64,000 nucleotides of DNA, from NCBI RefSeq assembly GCF_037975245.1, contig NC_092561.1:5136001-5200000 (forward strand), written 5' to 3'. A program made the position numbers and the translations under genes. The stretch is from Apostichopus japonicus. Taxonomy: Eukaryota; Echinodermata; Holothuroidea; Aspidochirotida; Stichopodidae. Shown here piece by piece: positions 48,228 through 60,600 of this stretch (position 1 is its first letter; each line of letters opens with the position of its first letter). A model generated the notes under the pieces. The model had not been told where the DNA came from and ran no database searches. It saw only the letters and a program-made list of their open reading frames with translations.

Positions 48228-48508
48228 AATAAGTGTAAAAGCCTAATAAAAGTTCAAACAATATGTAACTGTTATATCCGATACCTAAAAAACTGCGATA
48301 TACATTTAGAAGATAACGAGAAATGAACAACTTATAATATGTCACAAACAAGTCTTCTTAATTCTTCTGTTTCTGTGTTACATGTTCTTTCAATGAAAAA
48401 GTTTCCTTTCACCCCTTCTCCGCCCTTACCTTTAATATAACTACCGTTCCAATATCGTTACTGTCCTATTTATCTATGCGGTTGGCGCCATAGACGACTA
48501 TTATCACC

Positions 48509-49440
48509 ATGACAGCGCAATGCGAGAATCAAAACACAATTTATAACGACTTAAGCAATCCTGCTAGTTATGGAGGCATTAACAAAGTTTAAGGGGTTTA
48601 CCAGCTTACCCGAAAAGAAGTCAGCGACTGGTTGAGACAACATAGTACTTATACGCTTCATAAAAGCGTAAAAAAAAGCGTTTCTCCAGCTACAGAGTGG
48701 TAGCCATTTGCGATGGACCACCAGTTGGAGATGGATTTGGTTGACTTAAGTTCTCTTTCGAGATATAATCGTGGTTTTAAGTATTTGCTATCGATGTTAC
48801 TTGTATCGATGTTTTATCCACATTTGCATGGGATATTATTCAAAAACAAAACGGGCCCCACGATATTTAAATTCTATAAACGCATGTTTTCCTCGGGCAG
48901 GACGCCGCCTCAAATTCATACTGACAGAGGTGGGGAATTTATAAATAAACACGTTCACAAAATTTTAAAAGATAAAAACATTCATTATTTTACTACCAAT
49001 AACGAAGCAAAAGCTTCTGTCGTAGAAAGGTTCAACCGCACCTTGATATCGAGGATGTGGAAAGACTTTACCCATCGCGATTCTCTGAAATATGTCGACG
49101 TTCTACCCATTGCAAACTCTTAGTAGGTTACAATCACTGATACCACATGTATTTTAAAATGCGACCAGTAGACGTGACAAAAGAAAATGAAGGGATCGTG
49201 TGGCAAACGTTATACTCTTCCGGTGCAAGGAAACCGAATGACAATCTTGAATTTAATTTAGGAGACAGAGTCAGAATTTCAAATCAAAACCACACTTTGG
49301 AAAGGGATATTTGCCAAGTTGGAGTAAAGAGACTTTCACTATTGTAGAAAGGAAACCCAAACATATTCCCGTATACAAACTCTGAGACTAGGGTGGTAAG
49401 ACTAGCTAATGAGGGTGATTTTTATGAATACGAATTATAG
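48509..49440 (+). pseudogene. Polinton/Maverick-type integrase, broken
   Basis: Retroviral-type DDE integrase of a Polinton (self-synthesising DNA transposon), which would insert the element DNA. From an ATG at 48509 one frame carries NDLSNPASYGGI and WLRQHSTYTLHK (N-terminal region), then DLVDLSSLSRYNRG (first Asp), HTDRGGEF (second Asp, near 48923) and TNNEAKASVVERFNRT (Glu near 49025; about 33 residues after the second Asp). After a frameshift near 49123, KMRPVDVTKENE and a C-terminal LGDRVRISNQ stretch follow. Stops occur at about 48590 and 48701, and the last about 100 bases are broken again. The catalytic residues can still be read but the gene is dead. The match to Polinton integrases is strong from motif order. 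Confidence 0.75.
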
Positions 49441-49825
49441 ATTGTGCATGAGGATGAGAGCACCCTCTTTAGAATAGAGTAAGTTGAGGGTATCAATAGG
49501 ATATGGTAATGTTAACTTACCCTAGTGTTTCTTACTTGCTCCGATAGGCCTCCAGATTGAAGGTCCTTCCGAAGGAAACGGATGAGGCGTGACCCCGGGT
49601 AGCTGAGTTACTACAGCCAGCCCTGGGGAGACAATAAGTTCAGTTCAGTTAATATATTTCGCATATACATAGACAAACAAAAACAGTGCAGTAATGGTAT
49701 CTACAGGATACTAGAAAAAACATAAAATGTTTATCAAAGCTAGTAACCCTAAGGAAAAAGAAAGAAAATAACAGAACAAAGTAAGAAAGAAAATCAAAAT
49801 GTAGAAAACAAAATTGACAATAATA

Positions 49826-50431
49826 TCAATCACGGTACTTGGAAGTTAGATAACTCTTTAGTTGATACCTAAATGAAGCACATGATTTCGAATGTCTAAT
49901 ACCAGTTGGAAGATTATTCCATATTTTATAACAGTAATTGTTTAGCAGAAACTTTCCATGTTTAGAGCGGTGTCTAGTGACAGAGAATAGTACATTTGTT
50001 CTCGTGACGTTTGGGATATCTGACCCAAATCTTGGGTGTACAATATTTCGAAAGACACGAGGCAGTGCATTGTTAATGTATTTGCAAGCAAAAGTACACA
50101 TTTTGAAAATATGAACATCGTTGACTTTGAGGACACCAAGAGTACTGTGCAGAGTATTAGTAGGAAAACGCCAGTGGTTGAACGTGATCGTTTTTAGAAT
50201 TCTATTTTGCAGAACTTGTAAAGGCCTTAGAACGGAAATATTTGTCATACCATACGTTTCCACACCGTATGATATCCTAGAGTAGACTAGTGCATAGTAA
50301 ATCTGGAGAGCGACGGTGAGTGGAAGTGAACATCTAAGGCGATAGAAAATGCCTGTGTACTTGATAAGGCTGTTGCAAAGGTCATCTATATGTGGCTTGA
50401 ATGTCAGTTTATCATCAATAAGAACCCCCAA
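49826..50431 (-). pseudogene. LINE ORF2 C-terminal region
   Basis: An intact stretch of about 201 codons. It starts with MGVLIDDKLTFKPHIDDLCN (the L-G-x-x-I-D-x-x-L-x-x-x-x-H-I block) and has YSRISYGVETYG and KIWNNLP, standard post-RT blocks of CR1/Jockey-like LINEs. Ends with SYLTSKYRD. Confidence 0.75.
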
Positions 50432-50499
50432 GTATTTGGCACAAGTTGTTCTACAGATCTGGGGTATTATTAAGAGTAATGGAATCTGGGCAGGGATGG

Positions 50500-51266
50500 T
50501 GTCGTCAGCAGAGCCTCAGATGATCGTTAGGAATTACGTTACAAATATTGTTGACATAAATAAGAAATAACAATGGTCCCAACACTCAGAACACTGACCC
50601 CCGAGGAACGCCAGAATTAATAATACACTGGTCAGATAAAATACCATTAACATACATACACTGTCTTCTATTGGATAGGTAGCTGGACATGACATCATAT
50701 GCATTTCCATGAATGCCGTATACATAAAGCTTTTTAAGGAGAATTTTATGATCGACGGTATCAAACGCCTATAAGTAAAGACAAAGAACATTTTCGCCCC
50801 TTGTCTAAGTATGAGCGAATACAATGTAACGTTTCAAGAATAACATGACTAGGGTTAGACCTTTCCTGAAGCCAAACTGAAAATCAGAGAGGATATCATT
50901 TTTATCCCAATAATCACGTAAACGTTTTTCAATTATTCTTTCAAGTAATTTGTTAAAACAAGGTAATAAGCTAATAGGGCGATAGTTTTCAGGAATTTTG
51001 TAATCACCTTTTTTTAAAATCGTGACAACCTTAGCTACTTTGAGGCCATCAGGGTAGATACCAGAGGAGAGCACAAGATTGAAAATGTAAGACAAAATGG
51101 GGACAATGACATGACAAACTGATTTCAAGACATTAGGAATGATTCCATCAATACAGGGAGATTTACAATCTTTCAAAGAGTTGATCCCTTTGAGTATTTC
51201 TTCATCGGTAACATGTGAAAAACATAAACTGGTTAGCGTCAAAGATGCAGTGACTATTTTCTCCAA
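50500..51266 (-). pseudogene. LINE reverse transcriptase core, frameshifted
   Basis: The first part reads PENYRPISLLPCFNKLLERI and FQFGFRKG (RT blocks 1-2). The next frame carries SGVPRGS (block 4), then VNNICNV and an ADDT catalytic motif near 50500-50511 reached only through another frameshift. Reverse transcription is therefore impossible from this copy. Confidence 0.75.
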
Positions 51267-51501
51267 GTTTTTTTCCTATATTTATGAAGTAGTCGTTAAA
51301 AGCGTTGACAATACCAGCGTCATCACTAATTGATGTATTGTTGTAATCAATTACCAGTTATTAATAACTGGACTACTCTTCCTTTTTCTATTTAGGAGTT
51401 CGTTTAGTGGAGCCCATTTTTTCGAGGAGAGAATTTATTAGCATCAAGAATACTTCGAATAGGAAGACTTAGCATGTCTAATAGATTTGTTAAGGATGCA
51501 T

Positions 51502-51825
51502 CTATATTTTGCAAGATTTGCACGTGTTTTTGACAGTATTGCTGATAAAACAGAAGTTTGGTAAGTGATCACTTATGTCACAATACAGGTTGCCGGAGGT
51601 AATGTTCGCAGTGAAACGATCAGCTGGCAAACGGACGACAATATGGTCAATGAGAGATATAGTATTTTCAGTAATTCTAGTTGGAAGTGTAATGGTAGAG
51701 GTAAACAAACTACATTTCATAAGATTTAGGTAGTCATTAACTGCAGGGGTAGTGCTGACTTTTAGGAGGTCAATATTTAGATCTCTAGCAAAAACACACA
51801 GTGCATTACGGTCTACAGACAACAT
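51502..51825 (-). pseudogene. LINE endonuclease fragment
   Basis: Contains DLNIDLL, PTRITENTISLIDHI and DISDHLP, the final blocks of the apurinic endonuclease domain (N-x-D, S-x-I-D-H-I, D-H-x-x). The Gly usually before the first Asp reads Arg. Confidence 0.65.
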
Positions 51826-52484
51826 TGTAGCCTCTATGGCCTCAACAAAGTGTTTAATGTTGCCTTAGGGATGCCGATAACAGACTATAAATGTATAGCA
51901 TTAGCTATTGCATGCAACATCCGAACAGATATCTTCGATTTGGCAATTGAGACATTGACAACTCATGTTTCGACTTATTTTTTTTCCTGATTGTGATGTT
52001 GTTCACGAACTTTTTTTAATGAAAATTCCAACACCACCGCATTTGGAATCAGAAACAAACTCAAAAGCATAATCAGGTAATAAGTTCGGGAAGGACTGTG
52101 AGTACATTTTCCAATTTCAGTTATTATTTCAATATTACATCAAAGTCGTGGGATTGACATTTAATATATGCAATAAGTTCAATGTAATGCTTAGAAAGGC
52201 TTCTTATATTTATGTGAAAAACAGACAAATTATTTTTTAAACCACTGACATTATTCAAAAATGAGGTTTGATCGTAGTAACCACAATTTAATTTAGAGTA
52301 TGATGGTCATCGATGCCATCTAAATAGGACTTATAATTGTTGTTTTTTAGGCAAAGTTCGATACGGGCTTTAGTATCATTAAAAATGTTATTAAGGTGAG
52401 AGTTTGTTAGGCAGTTGAAAGGGGCAACAAACGACTCTTCATTACCAAAATGTTGTGTATGTCCATTAGCCATATGGTGACACG

Positions 52485-53599
52485 TTAGTTGACAGCTTCT
52501 TCTGGCTGCGTGACATCATCAGGTTTCCTTACGTTGCGATTTGGTCTGTACCAGCGGAAATAAATGCCTTCAGGCCAAATATCAGGATTCATAAAGATTG
52601 ATGGATCATAGCATTCAGCTCTGATGGAAAACGAACTATAATAGTCAGCGTATTTGCTCTTCAGCCGTGTACAGGCAACTTTGAGGATAGGTTTTTCCTT
52701 AAGATAGGTCTTCAGTTTCTCAGGCTCCAGGGGTCGGTGTATACCTAGCAGCAAAAACATTTGCGATTCGTTGTCGCTTTACTGCTGATATTACAGTTTC
52801 GCTAGCCTTGCCCACCAACGGGTCTTTCCTTGATTTTTGCTTATTCGATACTTTAATATTCTGTTTGTAACTGCCTTGCACAAATCTCCGCTTACCTCCT
52901 TCACGGACAATTGTTGACCAACTTGGATCGTTCTCAGAGGAATTTTCCATTGTGTTTACGTTGGTTTTCAAGGAGACGTGGTTGTAATCTCTTTCAGTTT
53001 CCCTGGACTGTAGCTTGTATCCTTCATCGCCATTGAGCCTGAGGACAACGATTTCATGACTGAGCCGAAGGGGCATTTTCTTTCAGGCGAGTGTGACGCA
53101 ATTGTTGAGGTCTCTCATCAGTTGGTAATCCCTTTTCAAGGGACGCTAACCTTTCCTCAGATTAAGGAACCTGTGTTGAATTAAGCTGGTCATCGGACTT
53201 TTTATTAGAGATAATGGCTGAGTTGATGCCAGAAACATTTGTTTGAATTTCCGATATGTTCCTTAAAATTGTGGAAATGTCAGATTGTGGCACTAAACTT
53301 AAGTCACGTGCGACAAAAATGGGTAGTCCTCTCACCTCGATTTCCCTTAGTTTGGTAACAATGTCTTCGACATTTTTCTGCTTCTTATTGGCTCCTTTCC
53401 TCGTAACATATTTTAGGTCATTTCCTTCCTCTTGGATAGCGACAGTGAAAAAGACTCTGTTTCGCCAGTTCGATGTCTTTGTCATTGTAGAAGTCTCACA
53501 AATCTTGACGATATCAGTAGCTAAGGTGTCCCATATATTAACAACGAAGCACAACAGGTCACTTATTACTATGTCCGTTTTTGGATTGCATTCAGACAT
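52485..53599 (-). pseudogene. LINE ORF1-like protein, broken
   Basis: ATG at 53599 opens MSECNPKTDIVISDLLC. A first piece runs to about 53165, a second from 53076, a third to 52485, each in a different frame. The last piece contains RLKSKYADYYSSFSIRAECY and FMNPDIWPEGIYFRWYRP, a form common at the ends of LINE ORF1 proteins in marine invertebrates. It would bind RNA in an active element. Function is inferred from position ahead of the endonuclease-RT. Confidence 0.5.
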
Positions 53600-53694
53600 G
53601 TTTAAACGTACATAATACAGTACTACGAAGTAGCTATAGTACATGTATACACACAGCTATCTGAGCACTGAATTTCGCAGAACTGATACTGCCC

Positions 53695-53945
53695 AGATTG
53701 GGCGCCAATTTGCCTCCGAGGAGAGTTTGTTTTATTAACGTCGTTGTTTATTATAGAGTTAACAGGATATACTCTACTCAGTATGTATGGAAAATATTAA
53801 GATGAATTCAATGTTATATATATAGAACATCCCAATTCATAATAAGGAGAGTGATCCTCGATGATAAATCGCTCACTACGTTATAACTGCTGTCCCGGAC
53901 GATGTACGTTTGTATAAACCTAACCGTTAGGCAACACAAACAGAA
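53695..53945 (-). repeat. Possible LTR end and primer-binding-site-like sequence
   Basis: The minus strand reads CTCCTCGGAGGCAAAT then TGGCGCCCAATCTGGGC (53712-53696), resembling a Ty3-type tRNA primer binding site. The preceding about 220 bases have two AATAAA signals and begin near TGTTGCCTAACGG. No partner LTR was found, so this is uncertain. Confidence 0.3.
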
Positions 53946-53954
53946 CCGCCATGA

Positions 53955-54700
53955 TTGGATGAAGCTATGAAAATAACTTTGGAGAGAAAGGATCCATCCC
54001 TTTACGAAAAAGTGGACTTGCGCCATCAGTTTCTAAAACGTTTCTTGGATGCAGATAAATCAGCTGGAGAACCTATTGCACTTAAAGTTGTGAATGGTGA
54101 TCAAAAGAGATCTAACAAAATGCGGTCCACCCTCACGAGAACCTCTCTACGTTTAGAGAACTAGACGTTGCATTAATTCAGAACTTTCCAAGTCCACCAG
54201 AGCCCCATATTAAACTACTGTTAGAGTATTCATCTTCAACATTTACCTGGCTGATAATAACCCAGACAGAACTCTCTGGGGGAATTAATCCATGAGGGAA
54301 ACCAATAATAGGTTCAAACGTAACTGATCTAATGCTAGATGTGTTAAATTCACGAAAGAATTTGAATCCCACAGGAAGCCAACAGTTAATCACGGGTTAC
54401 AGTAAGATTAACTTTCCAGGGGTCTATGTAGGAAATTGAACAAGATGTGAAGCTATACAGAAGCGTAAAGAAAAAGGGGTATCCGATGTTTTAAAGAAAT
54501 TCCTTGCAATACCTCCAAGAGAAACTAGGATATACCGTCGGTTATCTACTCGATTGAAGAAACCGACGAATGCTTGTAAATTGGGAAACTTTTTTTTAAG
54601 AAAATGAAGAAAAGAAAGAACAGAACAGAAGCTAGACATAAATGTTAGTTGGCGATATTTATTACAATAAACTTTCATTAAATTCAGATGTTGTGATGTA
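53955..54700 (+). other. Decayed coding-like sequence between Polinton remains
   Basis: Plus-strand frames (for example KDPSLYEKVDLRHQFLKRFL near 53990, and RKEKGVSDVLKKFLAIPPR near 54470) look protein-like but are broken. By position they may derive from another Polinton gene. Not identified. Confidence 0.3.
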
Positions 54701-55184
54701 AAAAAAGATGAACAAATAACAAAGTGTATCATATACATATATATGGTTATGCGTTTTCTTTGTCTTGTTTTTTTAAACCCTTATATCACACCTCACCCCA
54801 ACCATATCCCTTACGATACATTATTACATAGTGATTAATATTTAAAACCATACAGGACAGTCCCATAACCGTGGAGGATAATATGTTTGTCATAAACAAC
54901 TCTATAATCTTTTAAAAAAATGTTTGTTTACTATTTGTTTCGCTTTAGCAACCTTCGTTATTTTGCGCGGAATATGTATAGTAACTGTAAGACGTTCAGG
55001 AGCGTCGATATTTTGTACCATGATCATCAATGAATTCAAAGTTTACTTTTTGGAATTTGCATAATTGAGTGTTATACCACGCACTTTGCAAACAGATTAA
55101 CTCGAATCCAGCATGTAAGCATAATTTTTTGGCACACTTGTGACAAACGACTGACTGGATTTTCCATCCTGCGGGTCAACTTCA
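54701..55184 (-). other. Decayed sequence, possibly more Polinton polymerase
   Basis: Follows the polymerase fragment on the minus strand. No frame remains long enough to assign. Confidence 0.25.
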
Positions 55185-55420
55185 TTGGTTGAAGTTATAT
55201 ATTAATCCCTTTGTCCATTCTCTATTATACCACTCAAGAAAGTGTTTACGCTCCGATGCAGGCAGAGAATCTGGATCATAAAATTCTAACTTAGGTAAAG
55301 GACCTGTGTAACTTTGATTATCAGAGTTGTTGTGGGAAATGTGGGATATAACCTTCCATTAGTTCGTGTATACCGAATGTGTTGAGTAACCTTGCCAATG
55401 GTTAGGTTAAAACATTGGCT
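55185..55420 (-). pseudogene. Polinton-type DNA polymerase B fragment
   Basis: The minus strand carries FGIHELMEGYIPHF followed by GPLPKLEFYDPDSLPASERK and HFLEWYNREW, the order seen in the exonuclease part of Polinton/Maverick protein-primed polymerases (F-G-L-x-E-L-x-K-G-Y-F-P-H ... Y-x-G-P-x-P ... Y-D-P-D ... F-L-x-W). The polymerase palm motifs are absent and a stop follows NFNQ. It points toward the integrase remnant, consistent with the opposite-strand layout of Polintons. Identification is from motif memory. Confidence 0.68.
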
Positions 55421-56122
55421 GAATGGTTGCATCTCAGTTGGCGAGCAGGCACTTTTATAGAAAATGCATTCACCTCATAATAGTAAATATAAGCTACCCT
55501 GCCCCCCCCCTCCCTCTCATTCACACCTTCAGGGAGTAGCCTGCGCCCGTTATTTCGGGAGCCATCGTTTTTTTTTTCTCGTAATTTGGGCAACATACTA
55601 AATCGCAGTGAATATCAATTACAGAGAATGTCAACCTGTCGAAATTCTTTTGAGCCGAAACCATGCCCCACACACATATATCTCAATCACCCGTACCAAA
55701 CACACACGTCGATCCAACAGAAAATACTCAACTATCAATTACATATCTATAGAAAACTATGATGCTTAAGAAGTATATAGGACTAATACGCATAACAAGA
55801 GAAGTATAAACGAACTGCGTAAATTGATTTTCTTCAGTAAAAACAACTTTGTTGGTGAATATTGATATAAGCACGTTATCCTTAGGACCACCCCCCCCCC
55901 CTTCTTCTACTCCCTCCGCTCTCACCCAATGGCTTAGTATTTATAACACGTAACCAAAGTAACTGTTCGGTTGAATATTGTCAGCGATTTGGTTCCGATT
56001 GGAAATCATCCTAATCACGAAAGAGCAGTAATGATCATTTTGACCAGCTTACCTGTATTACCTTACAGTAACACTTCAGAATTAAGTCTTTTAAAACTGA
56101 TTACATCTCATATTTGCCGTGG
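55421..56122. other. No gene found
   Basis: C runs near 55502 and 55887. No open frame with a recognised motif. Confidence 0.35.
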
Positions 56123-56130
56123 ATCATAAC

Positions 56131-56507
56131 CAGTGGCGGAGCGTCCATACAGTCAGGAGGCGGATGCCACCCCCCCCCCCTGACGGACTCAGATGGACTG
56201 CTGGCGCCCCTTTCAGCTTTTTACGACTTTTTTAATTATTCGCGAGTATTGACTTTTTTATTGCGCTCTCATCTACCTATTGACATTTGTCACATTTAGT
56301 TGGAGATGACACCTATTTATTTTTCGTTTATCTTCAAATTAGCAAGCCCTAGAAAGGGTAATTTCCGGCTATCTAGGGAGTATCTTTACTCAAAAAACGT
56401 TTGTACGCTCCGCGCCAACTTGTGGTGGCGCTCCCCTTAGATAGTGTCGAAAGCGCCCCTACAGACCATTCTCGACCCCCTGACCAATACCCCTAGCTCC
56501 GCCACTG
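56131..56507. mobile_element. hAT MITE, 377 bp
   Basis: The ends CAGTGGCGGAGCGTCC and CTAGCTCCGCCACTG are inverted. The target duplication ATCATAAC (56123-56130 and 56508-56515) is perfect. The right half contains the shared internal module in inverse orientation (GTACGCTCCGCGCCAAC..GGTGGCGCTCC, about 56402-56437). A truncated sister copy begins at 63842. Confidence 0.9.
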
Positions 56508-56517
56508 ATCATAACCA

Positions 56518-56763
56518 ATGTATAGACGTAGCTTGTTATACCATTGTAATTCGAATCGACTTGAACATATAACTTCGCAGTCCGTACCTAGCACAGAGAC
56601 TTATAGTCCTATGTACTACCCAAATATTGTACAGTTGGTCGACGGAAAAATTACGCATTTCTATAACGGTGAGCAGTCGTGCGATAAAGTATTTTCCTTC
56701 GAACAATGCTCACAACCATATAGACCGTGGACAACATGCACAGACTGTGAGCAGGAAATATAG
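56518..56763 (+). other. Open frame of 81 codons, status unknown
   Basis: An ATG-started frame with six Cys residues near or after the middle (CDKVFSFEQC, CTDCEQ). No domain recognised. It starts right after a hAT target site. Listed only because it is open; it may be chance. Confidence 0.2.
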
Positions 56764-56938
56764 TTGCCATACAATATAGCATGTTGCGAGTTCATGAACT
56801 TCCCGCAGTAGCATATATGTATATGTAGATGGTATGAGCTCGATACATACAGCAAGCATAAGCTTTGAGAGATTTCAGCAAGTATTAAAGAACGGATTTG
56901 ATGCTTCGAAGACAGTGGCATAGGCCTTACGTATATAA

Positions 56939-57010
56939 ATGGAGGCGCCAACGGAGCCAATGTCCACTGAAGGAATCGTCTGCCGAGATTTCTTCACTGA
57001 CAAGCAATGT
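56939..57010 (+). CDS. Candidate first coding exon (unverified)
   Basis: An ATG opens MEAPTEPMSTEGIVCRDFFT and reaches a strong donor TGT|GTAAGT at 57011 with no stop. Upstream is TATATAAATGG, too close to the ATG to serve as a TATA box. No downstream partner exon was found in the window. Confidence 0.22.
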
Positions 57011-57164
57011 GTAAGTATTGTGTGGAAAGAAGGTAGTTCACATGAAATTATTCAAAGGTAGGCTACTTATAGTTCATACAACGCGCAGAAGGAAATATAA
57101 CCGTCGTGTAAGTTCGTCGTAAATCCAGAGACTGATCGAGGTCCTCCTATAAATAACATAGGTA

Positions 57165-57640
57165 TGGGATTATACACCCGAAACCCATGGCTCGTACAGT
57201 AACTACTGTTCAAGTTAATGTCCTGTAACACATGTTCCACATGTTACGAACATAAAGTAGTAAGTTACTGGCGCACGGTTGTGGGACATGAACAGTAGTC
57301 GCTGTACCAACCATTGAGTGCGAGTTCCTTAATACGCCATTCTAAACTTAAGTAGTTAAGTTACTTAAGTTCTTCGTTCTCAGCATGACGAATTGGCGTA
57401 ATTCAAAGAGAGGTATATGAACTGGACACAAGCGGTATTGTACCTCCTTTACTTCAAACACAGCTAGTTACAGTTACCACTAGTGTCACCTGTAAGACAT
57501 ATGTTACTACTGTTTATGTCCCAGAACCGTGTATCAGTAATTACTACTCTGTGTTCGTAACACGGTAACACATGTGTTACAGCTGGTGGCACCAGTAGTT
57601 ACTGTACTAGCTATGAGTATCGGCTGGATTATAAGGCAAT
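57165..57640. mobile_element. Long-palindrome MITE
   Basis: Two arms of about 130-150 bases (about 57165-57330 and 57470-57640) are reverse complements with about 80% agreement by eye. The core is TACAGTAACTACTG (57195) and its mirror CAGTAGTTACTGTA (57593-57606); both arms contain a TGTAACACATG motif and a GGGACAT motif. Homology runs past the core on both sides. No coding region. Target duplication not certain. Confidence 0.7.
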
Positions 57641-60600
57641 CTATAATCCTGACATACGACATTGACGAGACAGGACTCAAAAGTTCTCTCATGAGTCAAA
57701 GTCGTTGGTCAACCCACTCAAAAGTTATTTCATATTGATGTACGATATTTCTAAAGCTTACGTTTTAACGATTACAGAAAGATGTATTGCAATTTTTGGT
57801 TATAGCTGGCCTACGTAGAAGTAGAAGGCTGAAGAACACTGGGAGCAAATGATCAAGTTATCGAAACTAAATTTAAGTATTCGTACGCCAACAAGCACTT
57901 ATACAGTTATGTAGGTCTTAACCTGTTTAATTTGAAGGTTTGGTTATGACGTATATACGACTACGATATGAAATAATACTTAGGCACTACTATCTGAGCA
58001 GCCTGACATCATTGGTCCTATTCTAAATATATTTAACTGTTTTAATTATCTGGAAACCTATAGCGGAATCTAGATGTATCATCGAAGTGTCTCACCTGTA
58101 GGCCTGTAGACCTATCGACCCCTACGGCCACCACCGAAAAATGTTAAAACTCACACTATAGGTTAGATTATGTTAGGCCTGTATCCTTGTTTGATAACAC
58201 GAATAAAGGCTCTTTTGGGGTTTTCCCTCTTCACTCTTATACCGGAGTTTGAACTATAAACTTCGACATAGAATTTGAGTTAAAATGTTGAATTGGAAGC
58301 CACCCGACGTGTAAGTTGTAATCCATAAGCCCTTACGGGTTTCTCCCACATTTTGGTCACTTGCGTCGTGAATATAACTACTGATTATTATTATTAGTAG
58401 TATTATTATTACATAATTAGTTATGGGTTTGAATTCAAATTTTGGTTTCATTGTCACAAAATGTTGAAGCAGCACTATAAAATGTGAAATTGCATATGTT
58501 CGGAGGACAAAAGCGCTCTGCATTACTAAAGGTGAAACCCCTCTTAATTCGGTTTGACCAAAACTCACAAAGGGAAACTAATACCCCACCGCTGTTTATA
58601 GTAGGTTATCTGATGTTTGAAGTAGGATATACGAACGAGGGGCAATGAATCATACAGTGTTTAGTCAAAGAATAACGTGACAAGCCGTTACTTAAGTGAA
58701 GTGAACACTACTTTTCCAACTCTCTCTCTATATATACACACATTGATTGTAGGTATTACAATTATAGACATTCAATTGAATGTCAGTGTGAGAGAATGAG
58801 CAAGAAGAGTGCCACACCGCCCCCCCCCCCACCCACCCAACTCCTACTCCGCAAAAGGAAGTAAACGGGAACGACAAAAAATTGGCAAAAAAGTGATAAT
58901 CATGATATATCATACTCGATAGGTTCAATTGTTTTTTAGCAGGATGCGATCTGATTCTCATTAGTTGATATATGCTATAATGTGGTGACGTAAGCGTGTC
59001 CACCCCTAGCCTTCCCAATTCAACCACATACACGCACACGCACCCACGCACACAATCTTGCATTGAGGCCTATAATTATGTGCCTCAGAATTCACCGTGT
59101 CACGTCTATTCGTTTTTTGCTTGGGAGGACCCCCCCCCCTCCCCTAAACCCCTGATGAGAGTCCCAGGCGGATCGGTCCCTGTTCCGTTTGAAATACTTA
59201 TATAAGTTATTGAACAAAACAGAAAATGACTGGAATATTCTAATCAATGACAAGGAGCAAATATATATTTTAGTTATATGACGAAATTTGAACCATGTGA
59301 CCCATGAGGAGTATACAAACCCGGGCCTGGTAAATTATTTATTTCACAGTCAATCTTGCTAAAATAAAGTAACGGTACATACAGGGACCCGAAAGCTGAT
59401 AGAGTTCACTACAAGAGCTTCAATTCATAGGTGAACAAATAAATACAATTGCAAAAATATATTCTATAAGTATTTTCGTCTACAATATGATTTTTCAAGG
59501 TATTGATAGTTCTGTGGCAAAGAGAGAGAGCCAGGTATAGGAACACCAGCGACAATTATGTCACCGACCCCCTCCGCCCTCCGCCCTACCCTTCCCGCAT
59601 ACCCCTTTCCCCTTCCCCCACTCTCGCAAATCCTTTGTTTTTGCCTCTATTCAAGTACAGTACGTGATAAAAATTAAAATGCACTATCCTTTAACACATA
59701 TTCCACGCCCCCCCCCCACACCCCATATTTCCTGCCAGACCATTAAGTGACTCCGATTCCAGCGGCTGTAGCCCTCTGTCAGCCTATCCCTCTTGGTTTT
59801 ATGCTTCTCGCTTGATATAACAGGAGCGTAGCTATACTTCTATTTTTACTGGTCCAAATCTTTCCTGTGGTGGGGAAGGGGGGGTGAGGATGATGACCCT
59901 CTAGTTTTTAAACAAGCTGACAATTTATATATATACTCTGTTAGAAGTGTAACCGTGAGCCAATACTTCCTGGAACGTATACTGACAAATAAATATGAAT
60001 TTTTGGTTATATGCGATAGTGTGTCATATGATTTTTGAATAGCGTATTCTTCTATAGTACAGTATACTGTGCAGGCCTACTCTACTTTTATGGTTCAGAA
60101 TTGTAGATGTTTCTGTTTTGAATGGAAATTTTCGATTCGAATTCAAGATCTCGAAGCCAAAGGTCAAGTTTGGTTTTTTTTTTAAACTTTATGACCAATA
60201 AGAGTTATCTGGCAACATGCTGTTAAACGCACAGTAAATACCTATATATTTATATCCCATCTAAAGGCAGGTAGGGTTGAAGTGTTCAATACAAAAGCAC
60301 CTGGCCGTACGTGTACTGTTAAAAACGTTTTCTATAAATACCCTGTTTTTTTCTCACAATACCAGCAACAGTTTAGATATACAATAGAAAGAAATGACAT
60401 CAATTTTAGTTTTTAATGCTCACCATGGTACTGCGCAAGTTACAAAGTTTTCCGCAAAAATTGCATAATGGTTTCGTATTATTCAGAGATAGTTATTTTC
60501 TAGTTTACTGCTAACGATATGTCAGGATTTGTGTTTATTTTTATTGACTTCTTGCGGGGGAAGGGGCGGGCGGGGAGGAGGTGGTTGCGATGTGTGGAGA

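Larger units (their letters stand above)
49640..53690 (-). mobile_element. LINE (non-LTR retrotransposon), near full length, decayed
   Basis: About 4 kb in minus orientation. ORF1 lies at 53599-52485, then an apurinic endonuclease part (about 51825-51502), RT (51266-50500) and the ORF2 C-terminus (50431-49826), followed by an A-rich 3' end near 49640-49830. The order and motifs fit a CR1/Jockey-type LINE. Many frameshifts and stops. It lies between the Polinton integrase and polymerase remains, so it probably inserted into the Polinton. Confidence 0.75.
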
